From Litorivivens lipolytica (GTDB lineage Bacteria > Pseudomonadota > Gammaproteobacteria > Pseudomonadales > Spongiibacteraceae), in the NCBI RefSeq assembly GCF_014191715.1, contig NZ_JACHWY010000002.1, forward strand, positions 682,001 to 746,000: a stretch of DNA of 64,000 nt. Reading direction: 5' to 3'. The notes under the pieces are model-generated. The model did not search any database. It saw only the letters and a list, made by a program, of their open reading frames with translations, and was not told the origin of the DNA. The translations under genes were made by a program, and so were the position numbers. Positions 42,078 through 52,503 of this stretch are shown piece after piece (the first letter of the stretch is position 1; every line of letters begins with the position of its first letter).

Positions 42078-44846
42078 ATGGCTGAAGTAACGGTAAGCCA
42101 GCTTGCAGAGGTGGTGGGTACGCCCGTCGACCGTCTGCTCAAGCAGATGAAAGAAGCCGGTTTGAATCATCAAGCTGCAGACGAAATTGTGTCTGACGAT
42201 GACAAGCAGGTGCTGCTGGCTTTTCTCAAGAACAGTCACGGTGAATCGACCGCGGCGCCCAAGAAAATCACCCTGAAACGCAAGACGCTCAGCACCCTGA
42301 AAACCGGTTCTGGCGCGGCCAAGAAAACCGTTAGCGTGGAAGTGCGGAAAAAACGCACCTACGTGAAGCGCGATCCGGCTGAGCTGGCCAAAGAGGCGGC
42401 GGAAGCGGAAGCTGCGGCCAAGGCCGATGCAGAACAGGCGGCTGCAGAGGCAGCGAAGGCGGAAGCCGCAGCCAAGGCAGAAGCCGAGAAACAGGCTGCA
42501 GAAGAGGCTTCGCGTGTAGCGGCTGAGAAGGCGGCTGCAGAAGAGGCTGCCAAAGCCGCAGCTGCGGAGCAGACCGCTGAACCTGAAGCCAAGGCGGAAG
42601 AAGCCGAAGCCCCGGCGGCTGAAGAAAAACCGGCGCCGAAAGCCATGCCGAAGCCCAAGGAAAAGGTCGAAATCGACCCCGAAGTCCTGCGTCAGCGCGC
42701 CGCGCATCGCCGTATGGAAGAAGAGGCTAAAGAAAACGAACGCCGTGAGGCAGCGTTAAAGGCCAAGCGCGAGGAAGAAGAGCGCGCGGCGATTGCTGCT
42801 CAGCAGGCTGTAGAGGCGAAGAAAGAGTCCGCCCAGCCACACAAAGACAAAGACGCCGACAACAAGGTCAAGGCGAAAAAAGCCCTGCGCACCACCGGGC
42901 GTGAAAAAGATGATGACAAGCCGCGTGGCAAGCGTGGCAAAGCGGCGGCGAAAGGTCGCGGTCGCGTCGCGGTAACCGCTGACTTCGAGGAAGATGATGG
43001 CAGCTACCGTCGCGGCAAGAAGAAAACCCTGAAACTGCCCGACGATCACAAGCGCCACGCCTTCCAGGCGCCTACGGAGAAAGCTATCAAAGAAGTTGCC
43101 ATTCCCGAGACGATTACCGTCGGGGAGCTTGCTCAGCGTATGAGCATCAAGGCCGGTGAAGTTATCAAAGAGCTGATGAAGCTCGGCGTGATGGCTACCA
43201 TCAACCAGGCCATCGATCAGGAAACCGCCCAGCTGGTGGTTGAGGAAATGGGCCACACCTCCAAGCTGGTGTCTGACGACGCGTTGGAAGAAGCGCTGGA
43301 AGAGACCCTGCTGTCACACGGCGAGGGTACTCTCGAACCCCGCGCGCCGGTTGTGACGGTGATGGGTCACGTCGACCACGGTAAAACCTCACTGCTGGAT
43401 TACATCCGAAAAACCAAGGTAGCCAGCGGCGAAGCCGGTGGTATTACCCAGCATATCGGTGCCTACCACGTAGAAACCGAGCGCGGCATGGTGACCTTCC
43501 TGGATACCCCTGGACACGCGGCCTTTACCGCTATGCGTGCTCGCGGTGCCAAGAGTACCGACATCGTTATTCTGGTCGTGGCAGCCGATGATGGCGTGAT
43601 GCCCCAGACCGAAGAAGCGGTTCTGCACGCCCGCGCTGCCGGCGTACCGTTGGTGGTTGCGGTCAACAAAATGGACAAGGAAGGCGCCGATCCGGATCGC
43701 GTCAAGAACGAGCTGTCTGCCAAAGACGTTATCCCCGAGGATTGGGGTGGTGACACCCAGTTTGTGCCAGTTTCTGCGCACACCGGTCTTGGCATCGAAG
43801 ATCTGCTGGAAGCGGTACTGCTGCAAGCCGAGCTGCTGGAACTGAAAGCTCCCGCCGATATTCCCGGTCAGGGTCTGGTTATCGAATCGCGTCTGGATAA
43901 AGGTCGCGGTACGGTTGCCTCGGTTCTGGTGCAGAGCGGCACCCTGCGCAAGGGTGACATTGTGCTGGCTGGCCAGTTCTATGGCCGTGTGCGCGCCATG
44001 ATCGACGAGACCGGCAAGCAAATTGATACCGCTGGCCCGTCTATTCCGGTAGAGATCTTGGGTCTCGACGGCACGCCGGATGCGGGTGACAGCTTTGTTG
44101 TCGTCGAAAACGAGAAGCGTGCTCGCGAAGTCGCTGACTACCGTGCGCATAAAGACCGCGATCAGAAGCTCAAGCGTCAGCAGGCGGCGAAACTCGACTC
44201 CATGTTCGATCGCATGGGCGAAGGCGCCGACCGTCAGTCTCTCAATATCGTATTGAAAGCCGACGTGCGCGGTTCACTGGAAGCCTTGCAGGCCTCTCTG
44301 GTGGATCTGGGCAACGACGAAGTTCAGGTGAATGTTGTTTCTGGCGGCGTGGGCGGTATTACCGAATCCGACGTCAACCTGGCGATTACCGCCGGCGCGG
44401 TTATGTTCGGTTTCAACGTGCGTGCTGATGTATCCGCACGCAAACTGGCTGAAAATGAAGGTGTAGACCTGCGCTACTACAGCGTTATCTATGACTTGAT
44501 CGACGATGTGAAATCTGCGCTGTCGGGCCTGCTGTCACCGGAAATGCGCGAAGAAATCGTTGGTATCGCCGAAGTGCGCGACGTGTTCCGCTCGCCGAAA
44601 CTGGGCGCTATTGCTGGCTGTATGGTTATCGAAGGTACCATCTACCGCAACAACCCGATCCGGGTGCTGCGCGACAACGTGGTTATCTACGAAGGCGAGC
44701 TGGAATCTCTGCGCCGCTTCAAGGATGACGTCGGCGAAGTTCGTCAGGGCTTCGAGTGTGGTATCGGCGTGAAGAACTACAACGACGTTAAAGCAGGCGA
44801 CCAGATCGAGGTCTATCAGGTGAAAGAAGTTGCCCGTACTCTGTAA
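42078..44846 (+). CDS. infB: Translation initiation factor IF-2
   Basis: The GTPase that places initiator tRNA on the ribosome, 922 residues. N-terminal subdomains (residues 1-60) are followed by a very Ala/Glu/Lys-rich stretch (about 95-290), probably a long helix, as in other gammaproteobacteria. The GTPase motifs are GHVDHGKT (G1), DTPGHAAF (G3), NKMD (G4) and SAHTG (G5), at about 435-575. C-terminal domains include the C2 fMet-tRNA-binding region near the end ([17 protein letters not shown]). GGGAGAA precedes the ATG. Confidence 0.97.
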   Translation: MAEVTVSQLAEVVGTPVDRLLKQMKEAGLNHQAADEIVSDDDKQVLLAFLKNSHGESTAAPKKITLKRKTLSTLKTGSGAAKKTVSVEVRKKRTYVKRDPAELAKEAAEAEAAAKADAEQAAAEAAKAEAAAKAEAEKQAAEEASRVAAEKAAAEEAAKAAAAEQTAEPEAKAEEAEAPAAEEKPAPKAMPKPKEKVEIDPEVLRQRAAHRRMEEEAKENERREAALKAKREEEERAAIAAQQAVEAKKESAQPHKDKDADNKVKAKKALRTTGREKDDDKPRGKRGKAAAKGRGRVAVTADFEEDDGSYRRGKKKTLKLPDDHKRHAFQAPTEKAIKEVAIPETITVGELAQRMSIKAGEVIKELMKLGVMATINQAIDQETAQLVVEEMGHTSKLVSDDALEEALEETLLSHGEGTLEPRAPVVTVMGHVDHGKTSLLDYIRKTKVASGEAGGITQHIGAYHVETERGMVTFLDTPGHAAFTAMRARGAKSTDIVILVVAADDGVMPQTEEAVLHARAAGVPLVVAVNKMDKEGADPDRVKNELSAKDVIPEDWGGDTQFVPVSAHTGLGIEDLLEAVLLQAELLELKAPADIPGQGLVIESRLDKGRGTVASVLVQSGTLRKGDIVLAGQFYGRVRAMIDETGKQIDTAGPSIPVEILGLDGTPDAGDSFVVVENEKRAREVADYRAHKDRDQKLKRQQAAKLDSMFDRMGEGADRQSLNIVLKADVRGSLEALQASLVDLGNDEVQVNVVSGGVGGITESDVNLAITAGAVMFGFNVRADVSARKLAENEGVDLRYYSVIYDLIDDVKSALSGLLSPEMREEIVGIAEVRDVFRSPKLGAIAGCMVIEGTIYRNNPIRVLRDNVVIYEGELESLRRFKDDVGEVRQGFECGIGVKNYNDVKAGDQIEVYQVKEVARTL

Positions 44847-44858
44847 AAGGGAGAACGT

Positions 44859-45242
44859 GTGAGCGATTTCAGCCGTACCCAAAGGGTTGCCGACTTTCTG
44901 AAAAAGGAGCTCGGCAGCCTGATTCAATTCCAGATACGCGATCCGCGTGTGGGCATGGTGTCGATTACTGATGTTGAAGTCAGTCGCGACCTGTCCCACG
45001 CTCGCGTATTTGTCACCGTCATGGGCAAAGACACCGAAGAGGAAGCAAAAGAGTCTCTCAAGGTGCTCAATCGTGCCGCCGGTTTCCTGCGCAGCAAGGT
45101 TGCCAAGAGTCACAATGCCCGCACCACACCCGCGCTCAAGTTTGTCTACGACAGCAGTGTGCGCCGGGGTGAATACATGTCCCGTCTGATCGACAACGCG
45201 GTCGCCAAAGACCGTCAGCGCAGTAAAGACGACTCGGAGTAA
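44859..45242 (+). CDS. rbfA: Ribosome-binding factor A
   Basis: A KH-fold protein that binds the 5' helix of 16S rRNA in 30S maturation. The 127-residue product has RTQRVADFLKKELGSLIQFQIRDPRV and KSHNARTTPALKFVYDSSVRRGE, the standard RbfA blocks. The GTG start follows AAAGGGAGAAC. It is 12 bp after infB and 5 bp before truB. Confidence 0.96.
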   Translation: MSDFSRTQRVADFLKKELGSLIQFQIRDPRVGMVSITDVEVSRDLSHARVFVTVMGKDTEEEAKESLKVLNRAAGFLRSKVAKSHNARTTPALKFVYDSSVRRGEYMSRLIDNAVAKDRQRSKDDSE

Positions 45243-45247
45243 GTTGC

Positions 45248-46180
45248 GTGGGTCGTAAGCGTCGCGGCCGTCCAGTGGATGGCATTCTGATATTGGATAA
45301 ACCTGCCGGTCGCAGTTCCAACGGTGCCCTGCAGGTTGCCCGCGCCATATTCAATGCCGCCAAGGCTGGACATACCGGCAGCCTCGATCCGCTCGCCACC
45401 GGCGTTTTACCCGTTTGCTTTGGCGAAGCCACCAAGTTTTCCCAGTATCTGCTCGATGCCGACAAGGCCTACGACGCCACCGTTGTGCTCGGGGTAACTA
45501 CCGAGACCGGTGATGCGGAAGGTGAGATCACCGCTGAGATCGATGCCTCCGAGGTGACCGAGGATCAGGTTCGCACCGCGGCGCAGGCCTTTATCGGCGA
45601 AATCGACCAGGTGCCCTCCATGTATTCGGCCCTGAAAAAAGATGGCAAGCCACTCTATGAACTGGCTCGTCAGGGCATTGAGGTGGAGCGCAAGGCGCGC
45701 CGGATTACGGTTTACGCCCTTGAAATCAAAGCTTTCCGCCCCGGTAAGCAGGCCGAAGTGGATATCAGTGTGCGTTGCAGCAAGGGCACCTATATCCGTT
45801 CGCTGGCCGAAGACCTGGGCAAGGTGCTCGGGGTTGGTGGCCATGTGGCCATGCTGAGACGCACCGGCGCCGGACCCTTTTCCCTGGATCAGGCGGTGAC
45901 GCTGGATTCTCTGCAGGTGCTGCGCGATGCCAATGATTTCCCCGGTCTGGATGCGCTGCTGCTGCCGATTGATCTGGCGCTGCATCAGCTGCCCATGATC
46001 GAGCTTGGCGATACTACCGGCTACTACCTGCTGCAGGGCCAGCCGGTGCAGGTGCCCAATGCGCCCACTGAGGGACTGGTGGGGCTGAAACTCCAATCTG
46101 GCCAGTTTGTTGGCGTCGGCGAAATCCTCAGCGACGGGCGCATCGCCCCTCGCCGTTTGGTTTCGAATGTGCGACAATAG
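45248..46180 (+). CDS. truB: tRNA pseudouridine55 synthase TruB
   Basis: It makes pseudouridine 55 in the T loop of elongator tRNAs. The 310-residue protein has GILILDKPAGRSSN, KAGHTGSLDPLATGVLPVC (catalytic Asp), VPSMYSALKKDGKPLYELARQG and CSKGTYIRSLAEDLG, all family hallmarks. A small C-terminal PUA-like domain follows (about 250-310). The start is a GTG close behind the rbfA stop, so translation is probably coupled. Confidence 0.96.
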   Translation: MGRKRRGRPVDGILILDKPAGRSSNGALQVARAIFNAAKAGHTGSLDPLATGVLPVCFGEATKFSQYLLDADKAYDATVVLGVTTETGDAEGEITAEIDASEVTEDQVRTAAQAFIGEIDQVPSMYSALKKDGKPLYELARQGIEVERKARRITVYALEIKAFRPGKQAEVDISVRCSKGTYIRSLAEDLGKVLGVGGHVAMLRRTGAGPFSLDQAVTLDSLQVLRDANDFPGLDALLLPIDLALHQLPMIELGDTTGYYLLQGQPVQVPNAPTEGLVGLKLQSGQFVGVGEILSDGRIAPRRLVSNVRQ

Positions 46181-46331
46181 GCGGCTAGTCTGAGGCTCCG
46201 TCTAGGCACGGTGCCGAGGGCAAAACGAACCTGTCTGTAAATATGCACGGGCAGGCTCGATCCGAGAGTGGTCTGCAACCTATAAAAAGCAGTGTCGCTC
46301 ACGCATATTCATAGTGAATGAGGAAAGTACA
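46181..46331 (+). promoter_or_regulatory. rpsO 5' leader (possible S15 autoregulatory region)
   Basis: A 151-bp gap holds no gene. It contains a potential stem region around 46190-46225 and a TATAAA hexamer at 46281-46286 that could be a -10 box for a separate rpsO promoter. S15 represses its own mRNA through leader structures in several bacteria; whether that holds here is unproven. Confidence 0.3.
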
Positions 46332-46601
46332 ATGGCATTGTCTGCCCAAGAGAAAGCTCAAGTCGTAAAAGAGTACCAACAGTCTGAGACTGACACCGGC
46401 TCCCCCGAAGTACAGGTTGCCCTGCTGACAGTCAACATCAACAAACTCCAAGGCCACTTCGAAGCAAACGGTAAAGACCACCACTCACGTCGTGGACTTA
46501 TCCGGATGGTTAACCAGCGTCGTAAACTGCTGGACTACCTGAAGAAGAAAGATGCAGGGCGTTACACCACCCTGATCGGACGTCTCGGCTTGCGTCGTTA
46601 A
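46332..46601 (+). CDS. rpsO: 30S ribosomal protein S15
   Basis: An 89-residue primary 16S rRNA-binding protein. The start at 46332 gives [19 protein letters not shown]; an in-frame ATG 18 bp upstream would add a non-family leader. GAGGAAAG is correctly placed before this ATG. The central and C-terminal blocks ([46 protein letters not shown]) are fully typical. Confidence 0.98.
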   Translation: MALSAQEKAQVVKEYQQSETDTGSPEVQVALLTVNINKLQGHFEANGKDHHSRRGLIRMVNQRRKLLDYLKKKDAGRYTTLIGRLGLRR

Positions 46602-46617
46602 TACAAAGCATAGTGTG

Positions 46618-46641
46618 ATTGGGGCCGGTTTCGGCCCCAAT
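46618..46641 (+). terminator. 10-bp hairpin between rpsO and pnp
   Basis: ATTGGGGCCG, loop GTTT, CGGCCCCAAT form a perfect 10-bp stem 16 bp after rpsO. There is no T run, so it may be a partial terminator or a processing hairpin. In E. coli the same gap has a terminator and an RNase III site controlling pnp. Confidence 0.6.
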
Positions 46642-46673
46642 ACATTTATAAGACCTCAATGGAGGAAAACTGA

Positions 46674-48800
46674 GTGATAAATCCCGTTCGTAAAACATTC
46701 CAGTGGGGTGGCCATCAGGTCACTCTCGAAACAGGCCGTATCGCCCGTCAGGCGACCGGTGCTGTACTGGTGTCGATGGACGATGTATCGGTTTTGTGTA
46801 CCGTCGTTGGTGCCAAAACAGCCAAAGAGGGACAGGACTTTTTCCCCCTGTCTGTGCACTATCAGGAACGTACTTATTCAGCCGGTAAAATCCCCGGTGG
46901 CTTCTTCAAGCGTGAAGGCCGTCCTTCTGAAAAAGAAACCCTGACCTCGCGTCTGATCGACCGTCCCATCCGCCCGCTGTTCCCCAACGGTTTCAAAAAC
47001 GAAGTACAGGTTGTCTGTACCGTTATGTCGTCTGAAAAAGACGTTGATCCCGATATTGCAGCGATGATCGGTACCTCTGCCGCTCTGGCGATCTCCGGCA
47101 TTCCTTTCGCCGGTCCGATCGGCGGTGCGCGTGTTGGCTACAACGCCGACAAGGGCTACTTCCTGAACCCGACCTATTCCGAGCTGGAAAGCAGCGAGCT
47201 GAACATGGTTGTTGCCGGTACCGAGCAAGCGGTACTGATGGTTGAATCCGAAGCCTCCGAGCTGACCGAAGACCAGATGCTGGGTGCGGTACTGTACGCC
47301 CACCAGGAAATGCAGGCGGTTATCAAGGTGATCAACGAGCTGGCTGCTGAAGCTGGCAAGCCCAAGTGGGAGTGGTCTGCGCCGGAAGAAAACACTGCGC
47401 TGATGGCTGCGGTTGCCGAGGGTTACAAAGCGGCCCTGGGCGATGCCTACCGCATCACCGATAAGATGGAGCGTTACGGCAAGGTCAGCGAACTGCGCGA
47501 TCAAGCCGTTGCGACACTGGCCGGTGAAGGCAGTGAATTCAGCGCCGATGAGGTTGCCGGTGTATTTGGTAAGCTGGAAAAGAACATTGTTCGCCAGCGC
47601 ATCCTGAACGGCGAAGCCCGTATCGACGGTCGTGACAATCGCACTGTTCGCCCGATTTCTGTTGAGGTTGGCGTACTGCCCAAGGCACACGGTTCGTCAC
47701 TGTTCACCCGCGGTGAAACCCAGGCGATTGGTGTGACCACGCTGGGCACCACCCGTGATGCACAGCTGATCGATGCTCTGGAAGGCGAGCGCAAAGACAA
47801 CTTCATGCTGCACTACAACTTCCCTCCCTACTCGGTAGGTGAGTGTGGTCGTATGGGTGGTACTGGCCGTCGTGAGATCGGTCACGGTCGTCTGGCCCGT
47901 CGCGGTCTGGCTGCGGTTCTGCCGACTGCTGAAGAATTTCCCTACACCATCCGTGTGGTTTCCGAGATCACCGAATCCAACGGTTCCAGCTCTATGGCCT
48001 CTGTCTGCGTAGGCAGTCTGTCCATGATGGACGCTGGTGTACCGCTGAAGGCACCGGTAGCCGGTATCGCTATGGGTCTGGTCAAGGAAGGTGAGCGCTT
48101 CGCGGTTCTGACCGACATCCTGGGTGACGAAGATCACCTGGGCGACATGGACTTCAAAGTAGCCGGTACGGCCAACGGTATCACTGCCCTGCAGATGGAT
48201 ATCAAGATCGAAGGCATCACCGAGAAGATCATGGAAATCGCGCTGGAGCAGGCCGAGCAGGCCCGTTTGCACATTCTGGGTCAGATGAACCAGGTGCTGG
48301 AAGCCTCGCGCGAAACCGTTTCCAACAACGCCCCGAGCATGACCACGCTGAAAGTCGACACCGACAAGATCCGTGACATTATCGGTAAAGGTGGTGCGAC
48401 CATTCGCAGCATCTGTGAAGAAACCGAAGCTCAGGTGGATATCGAAGACGACGGTACCGTGCGCATTTACGGCGCCAATGCCGAGTCTCGCGATGCCGCG
48501 GTTGATCGCGTTCTGGCGATCACGGCGGAAGCCGAAGTGGGTGCGGTTTATACCGGTAAGGTGTCTCGCATCGTTGATTTCGGTGCTTTCGTTACCATCC
48601 TGCCTGGCAAAGATGGTCTGGTACACATCTCTCAAATCGCTCACGAGCGTGTCGAGAATGTGTCTGACTACCTGAAAGAAGGTGACGACATTCAGGTTAA
48701 AGTTCTGGATGTTGATCAGCGCGGCCGCATCAAACTCTCTATCAAGGAATTGATCGAGAAAGAAGAAGTGGCTGAATCCGAGGGTAACTCGGACGACTGA
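46674..48800 (+). CDS. pnp: Polyribonucleotide nucleotidyltransferase (PNPase)
   Basis: A trimeric 3'-5' phosphorolytic exoribonuclease of the degradosome, 708 residues. Two RNase PH domains (about 10-215 and 310-545) flank an all-helical domain. KH (about 555-615, [20 protein letters not shown]) and S1 (about 620-690, [21 protein letters not shown]) follow. [14 protein letters not shown] and [20 protein letters not shown] belong to the catalytic half. The start is a GTG after GGAGG. A classical terminator follows. Confidence 0.97.
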   Translation: MINPVRKTFQWGGHQVTLETGRIARQATGAVLVSMDDVSVLCTVVGAKTAKEGQDFFPLSVHYQERTYSAGKIPGGFFKREGRPSEKETLTSRLIDRPIRPLFPNGFKNEVQVVCTVMSSEKDVDPDIAAMIGTSAALAISGIPFAGPIGGARVGYNADKGYFLNPTYSELESSELNMVVAGTEQAVLMVESEASELTEDQMLGAVLYAHQEMQAVIKVINELAAEAGKPKWEWSAPEENTALMAAVAEGYKAALGDAYRITDKMERYGKVSELRDQAVATLAGEGSEFSADEVAGVFGKLEKNIVRQRILNGEARIDGRDNRTVRPISVEVGVLPKAHGSSLFTRGETQAIGVTTLGTTRDAQLIDALEGERKDNFMLHYNFPPYSVGECGRMGGTGRREIGHGRLARRGLAAVLPTAEEFPYTIRVVSEITESNGSSSMASVCVGSLSMMDAGVPLKAPVAGIAMGLVKEGERFAVLTDILGDEDHLGDMDFKVAGTANGITALQMDIKIEGITEKIMEIALEQAEQARLHILGQMNQVLEASRETVSNNAPSMTTLKVDTDKIRDIIGKGGATIRSICEETEAQVDIEDDGTVRIYGANAESRDAAVDRVLAITAEAEVGAVYTGKVSRIVDFGAFVTILPGKDGLVHISQIAHERVENVSDYLKEGDDIQVKVLDVDQRGRIKLSIKELIEKEEVAESEGNSDD

Positions 48801-48822
48801 TTATTCAGTTGGCTTGATAAGA

Positions 48823-48845
48823 AAGGAGCTTCGGCTCCTTTTTTT
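48823..48845 (+). terminator. Intrinsic terminator after pnp
   Basis: AAGGAGC (48823-48829), tetraloop TTCG, GCTCCTT (48834-48840) and continuing Ts to 48845 make a standard rho-independent terminator for the rimP-pnp operon. Confidence 0.9.
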
Positions 48846-48933
48846 GTGCCTGTTATTTGTGGCAAAAGGTCGAAATTGATCCGGCGTCGAGGCACCTGCG
48901 TATCAGGCCCATACATCGAGCGAGGCATCTACC

Positions 48934-50376
48934 GTGAAGGTTACTCTCAAGGAAACTATCGTTGTTCGTCGCAGCCTGACCGACTGTTACCGCTACCTCA
49001 AGGATTTCTCCACCATTGAGCAGTGGGATCCCGGCGTCTACCGCGCTGAAAAATCCACGCCGGGTCCGGTGGCGGTGGGCAGTGAATTTGAACTGGTACT
49101 CAATCTTTCCGGCAAGCGGGTCCCTATGACTTACCGTTTGCTCGAGGCGGAAAACGAGCAGTCGCTGGTGCTTGAGGGGGTGAATAAAACCCTCCATGCG
49201 CTCGATACGCTGACATTCAACGCGATCGAAGCAGAACTGACGGAAATTACCTACGAAGCCCGCCTGACCCTCAAACATGTCCCCCAGCTAGCGCGGCCGG
49301 CGATGATGCCGGTGCTCAATCGAGTTGGCAAAAAAGCGGTGAACGGTCTCAAGGCTGCGCTGGAACGTCCGGCGAGACCACCTCGCTGGCGGGCAGGGAG
49401 CTATCTAAAAGACCGTTTGGTCCTGCCGGCGGCCTTGGATTTTACCGAGCGGGGATACCTGAATCAGGCCAATAGAGGTTTGAGTCAGTTTATGGACGGA
49501 AAAACCGTGGTGATTACCGGTCCGACTTCAGGACTGGGATTGGCGGCGGCAAGTGAATTCTCGCGCCTCGGAGCGAAGCTCGTTTTGGTGGGGCGCAACA
49601 GTGAGCGCTTGGAGCAGGCCTCGCGAGAGATTCAGGATTTTAGCGGCAGAGCGGATGACCACGTCGAGATTGTTGAGGCCGAGCTATCGTTGCTGTCCGA
49701 GGTATCAAGAGTCGCAGATCAGATTCTGACCTCACACGACCGTATTGATGTATTGGTTAATAACGCCGGCGTGCTGCCCTTGGAGCGGCAGGTTACCGAG
49801 GAGGGTCATGAGCTCACGCTAGCCGTGAACCTACTTGCGCCGGTGTTGTTGATGAGAAAGTTGGCACCGGTACTGGCCGATGGCGGTCGCGTGGTTAATG
49901 TCGCCTCCGGCGGCATGTATCTTAGCGGCGTCAATCTGGGTGATATGCAGTCAGAGCGCAGTTTCGATGGTTCTCGCGCCTACGCTCAGGCCAAGCGTGC
50001 CCTGGTGACCTTGACCGAGCTCTATGCACTGGAATGGAAGTGTGAGGGCATCGACTGTAACAGTATGCATCCGGGTTGGGCGGCGACACCGGGGGTTGCC
50101 AAGTCTCTGCCGGCGTTTAATAAAGCCCTGTCTTCACGTCTGCGCGATGCCAAAATGGGCGCGGATACGATTGTCTGGCTGGCCGCATCGGCGGAGCTCT
50201 CAGGTTCTACCGGGGGCTTCTGGTTTGATCGACAGCGTCACCCAATCAGCGTGTTGCCGGGCACGGAACTCTCTCCGCGTCGGGCGAGAGCACTACAGGT
50301 TTGGGTAGAAGGGGTCTTGGCCCCCTTTATCGAGGCGTCGTCACGTAACGGTGATGGAGAACTTGTTTACGGCTGA
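48934..50376 (+). CDS. SRPBCC domain fused to DHRS12-like short-chain dehydrogenase
   Basis: A 480-residue two-domain protein. Residues 1-145 look like an SRPBCC (START/polyketide cyclase-like) hydrophobic-ligand domain (DCYRYLKDFSTIEQWDPGV). A linker (about 146-188) leads to an SDR with TGPTSGLG (195-202), NNAG (276-279), and Y350-AQA-K354. Segments VASGGMYLSGVNLGDMQSER, SMHPGWAATPGV and RLRDAKMGADTIVWLA resemble eukaryotic DHRS12-type SDRs. The fusion suggests a ligand is bound by the first domain and reduced or oxidised by the second; the substrate is unknown. The start is a GTG after GAGG. Confidence 0.85.
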   Translation: MKVTLKETIVVRRSLTDCYRYLKDFSTIEQWDPGVYRAEKSTPGPVAVGSEFELVLNLSGKRVPMTYRLLEAENEQSLVLEGVNKTLHALDTLTFNAIEAELTEITYEARLTLKHVPQLARPAMMPVLNRVGKKAVNGLKAALERPARPPRWRAGSYLKDRLVLPAALDFTERGYLNQANRGLSQFMDGKTVVITGPTSGLGLAAASEFSRLGAKLVLVGRNSERLEQASREIQDFSGRADDHVEIVEAELSLLSEVSRVADQILTSHDRIDVLVNNAGVLPLERQVTEEGHELTLAVNLLAPVLLMRKLAPVLADGGRVVNVASGGMYLSGVNLGDMQSERSFDGSRAYAQAKRALVTLTELYALEWKCEGIDCNSMHPGWAATPGVAKSLPAFNKALSSRLRDAKMGADTIVWLAASAELSGSTGGFWFDRQRHPISVLPGTELSPRRARALQVWVEGVLAPFIEASSRNGDGELVYG

Positions 50377-50381
50377 GCCGA

Positions 50382-51149
50382 TCAGGTAGATGCTTTGATA
50401 ATCCGCCACAACAGGCCGGGCGAGAAGCGACGCAACCAGGTCAGAATCTTGGCTTCCGCGCCGGGGTAGAGAAATTCCTTGCCCTTGGCGATCGCCTTTT
50501 CCACTTCATCCACAATAAAGTCCGGGCTCGCCAGTCGGCCTTTCTCCCGCGATTCGCGAATATTTTTGGTCTGCACAGCCTGGTCTATCAGGGGGGTGTT
50601 CACCATGGGTGGATTCACCGCCAGAATGTGGACGCCGCTGCCCCGATTTTCGTGAATCAGTACTTCGGCATAGGCATTCGTTGCCGCCTTGGTGGCATTG
50701 TAAGCGCCGAGCTCTGGTGCCATGACATAGCCGGCGATTGAGCCGTAAATCACAATCAAGCCGCGTTTGCGCGCCTGCATCAGCGGCAGCACAACTTTGG
50801 TCAGGTGAACCGTGCCGTTGTAGTTAATCGCCATCATTTTGGTGATCAGATCGGCGGGCATATCGATCAGGGGTGCGCTCGGCATAATGGCGGCGCAGTG
50901 AGTCAGTTGATCGATAGGGCCGAGGCTCGTTTCAATTTTTTCGATCACCCCTCGAACCTGTTTCAGATCCGAAACATCGCAACGAAAGGGCGTGAGATTG
51001 TCGGATTCTGAACTGGTGCTGGCCAGCGCTTCTTCATTCATATCCAGAATGGCAACCTTGACGCCGCGCTGTGCCAGCCGCAGTGCGGTCCGTCGGCCCA
51101 TACCGCTGGCCCCACCGGTAACAACGGCGATTTTCACATCCGTACTCAT
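50382..51149 (-). CDS. Short-chain dehydrogenase/reductase
   Basis: A 255-residue SDR. The cofactor motif is TGGASGMG (residues 11-18), the usual NNAG is changed to HCAA, and the catalytic region is IYGSIAGYVMAPELGAYNATK with Ser and Tyr-x3-Lys kept. The C-terminal tail (KILTWLRRFSPGLLWRIIK) is basic and amphipathic and might touch the membrane, as in some lipid-active SDRs. It converges on the SRPBCC-SDR fusion (5-bp gap) and is divergent from the second LuxR-type regulator. No ribosome site is evident. Confidence 0.85.
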   Translation of the reverse strand: MSTDVKIAVVTGGASGMGRRTALRLAQRGVKVAILDMNEEALASTSSESDNLTPFRCDVSDLKQVRGVIEKIETSLGPIDQLTHCAAIMPSAPLIDMPADLITKMMAINYNGTVHLTKVVLPLMQARKRGLIVIYGSIAGYVMAPELGAYNATKAATNAYAEVLIHENRGSGVHILAVNPPMVNTPLIDQAVQTKNIRESREKGRLASPDFIVDEVEKAIAKGKEFLYPGAEAKILTWLRRFSPGLLWRIIKAST

Positions 51150-51233
51150 GTTCGCTTCGACTCACTCTGTTTCATATGCAGTGCAGTCTGCCACAGGCTA
51201 AAGGTGGCGCTAAATGAAGATTTATCCACCTCT

Positions 51234-51270
51234 TTATGACGTTTCCCATTCCGCTTGTGACTGGTCATAA
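51234..51270. promoter_or_regulatory. Inverted repeat TTATGAC-23-GTCATAA before LuxR-type gene
   Basis: Two perfect 7-bp arms (51234-51240 and 51264-51270) separated by 23 bp lie in the divergent region between the SDR and LuxR-type genes. The right arm overlaps CATAAT (51266-51271), a possible -10 box. An operator for one of the two genes is plausible but untested. Confidence 0.4.
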
Positions 51271-51293
51271 TGTAGCAAAGGAGAATACATCGC

Positions 51294-52424
51294 ATGCGCA
51301 TAGATCCCGAAGTTAGTGAATTGCTTGCCAGTATTTACGAGGGGCCGCTAGAGGCGGAGCCCTGGCAGTCGTTTCTGGGCAAGCTGCGCAGCCTGATGGG
51401 CGCTAATTCTGCAACGCTGGTGCTGAAGCCACCTTCCAGTGGTGATCGCGGCGTGCTCCGTATTGATGGTGGCAGTCTGGAGGGCATTTCCCGCTATCAG
51501 GAAAGTTTCTTCGCCATGGACCCCTTCCTGCATATTCCCCCCGGCGAAGTGAAATCCCTGCTCGAGTTGATCCCGGAAAAAGAGTGGGTAAAGAGCGAGC
51601 TCTACAAGGTCTGCATGGAGCCTGCGGGCCTCTATGACAGCTTAGGTGTCGACATGGCTATTCCCGGTGAAATGGAAGGCGGTCTGCGGGTGACCCGCGA
51701 CAAGGCCTCGCCGCGTTTCACCGATGACGACAAAGCGCTGATGTCAGAAATTGTCGAGCATCTGGTGCGGGCGATTCGCATACACGTTCGGCTTAACAAG
51801 ATTGAATCTGAGCGCGCGCTCTATGCCGGTGCGGTGGATCAGTTGTCGCTGGCGACCATCCTGCTGGATGAAAAGGGTGCGGTCTTGTCCTGCAACCGCA
51901 TGGCCGAGCAATTGCTGGCGCGGGAGCCAGAGCTGAATGTGGTAAACGGCTACCTTCAAGTGGGTGATGAGGCCACAACCTCAGAGCTGCAACGGCTGAT
52001 TGAGCTGGTATTGAAACAGCAGCAGCACGGTGGCCCGGCAGTGATTGAGGCCATGCGCATCCAGCGCGACGGTGACTACGCTGACCTTGGCGTGGCAGTG
52101 CGACCGGTGCCGATGAATGAGTGGTCGGAAGGGCGCTCGGTACCCACGGTGGCTATCTTTATCAGCGATCCGGATTTCGGGGCGGAAGCGCCGGTGCAGG
52201 TAATTACCCGCCTGTTTGGGTTTACCCCCACCGAGGCCCAGCTGTCACTGCTGCTGGCCGAAGGCCTGAGCCTTGACGAGGCCTCGCAGGCGCTGGGTAT
52301 CAGCCGCAATACCGCCCGAACCCATCTGCGCTCAGTCTTTAATAAAACCGGGGTCAGCCGCCAGACTTTGCTGGTAAGATTGATTCTGAAGAGTGTTGCC
52401 CAGCTCGCCTGGGAGGGCAGTTGA
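51294..52424 (+). CDS. LuxR-type regulator with C-terminal HTH (paralogue of the regulator at 10.1 kb)
   Basis: A 376-residue transcription factor. The C-terminal GerE-type helix-turn-helix is FGFTPTEAQLSLLLAEG, then LGISRNTARTHLRSVFNKTGV. The N-terminal region shares AMDPFLHIP, EPAGLYDSLGVDM, GGLRVTRDKASPRF and LVRAIRIHVRLNKIESERALY with its paralogue at 10104-11258, and the middle is PAS-like (ILLDEKGAVLSCNRMAEQL). No AHL-binding motif is apparent. GGAGAA precedes the ATG. It is divergent from an SDR gene and upstream of a lipoprotein hydrolase gene, which could be its targets. Confidence 0.85.
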   Translation: MRIDPEVSELLASIYEGPLEAEPWQSFLGKLRSLMGANSATLVLKPPSSGDRGVLRIDGGSLEGISRYQESFFAMDPFLHIPPGEVKSLLELIPEKEWVKSELYKVCMEPAGLYDSLGVDMAIPGEMEGGLRVTRDKASPRFTDDDKALMSEIVEHLVRAIRIHVRLNKIESERALYAGAVDQLSLATILLDEKGAVLSCNRMAEQLLAREPELNVVNGYLQVGDEATTSELQRLIELVLKQQQHGGPAVIEAMRIQRDGDYADLGVAVRPVPMNEWSEGRSVPTVAIFISDPDFGAEAPVQVITRLFGFTPTEAQLSLLLAEGLSLDEASQALGISRNTARTHLRSVFNKTGVSRQTLLVRLILKSVAQLAWEGS

Positions 52425-52503
52425 CGGCAATGTGAGTGGGGAGTACATTCCTCGGTTGGGGCTTGTGGTATGGTGCCAACAGCCTGTTAGTATGGAAGTA
52501 ACA

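Noticed and set aside
42360-42660. Ala/Glu-rich repeat in infB as a possible tandem repeat or expansion
   Set aside because: It is the usual low-complexity helical linker of gammaproteobacterial IF-2, not an unusual repeat.
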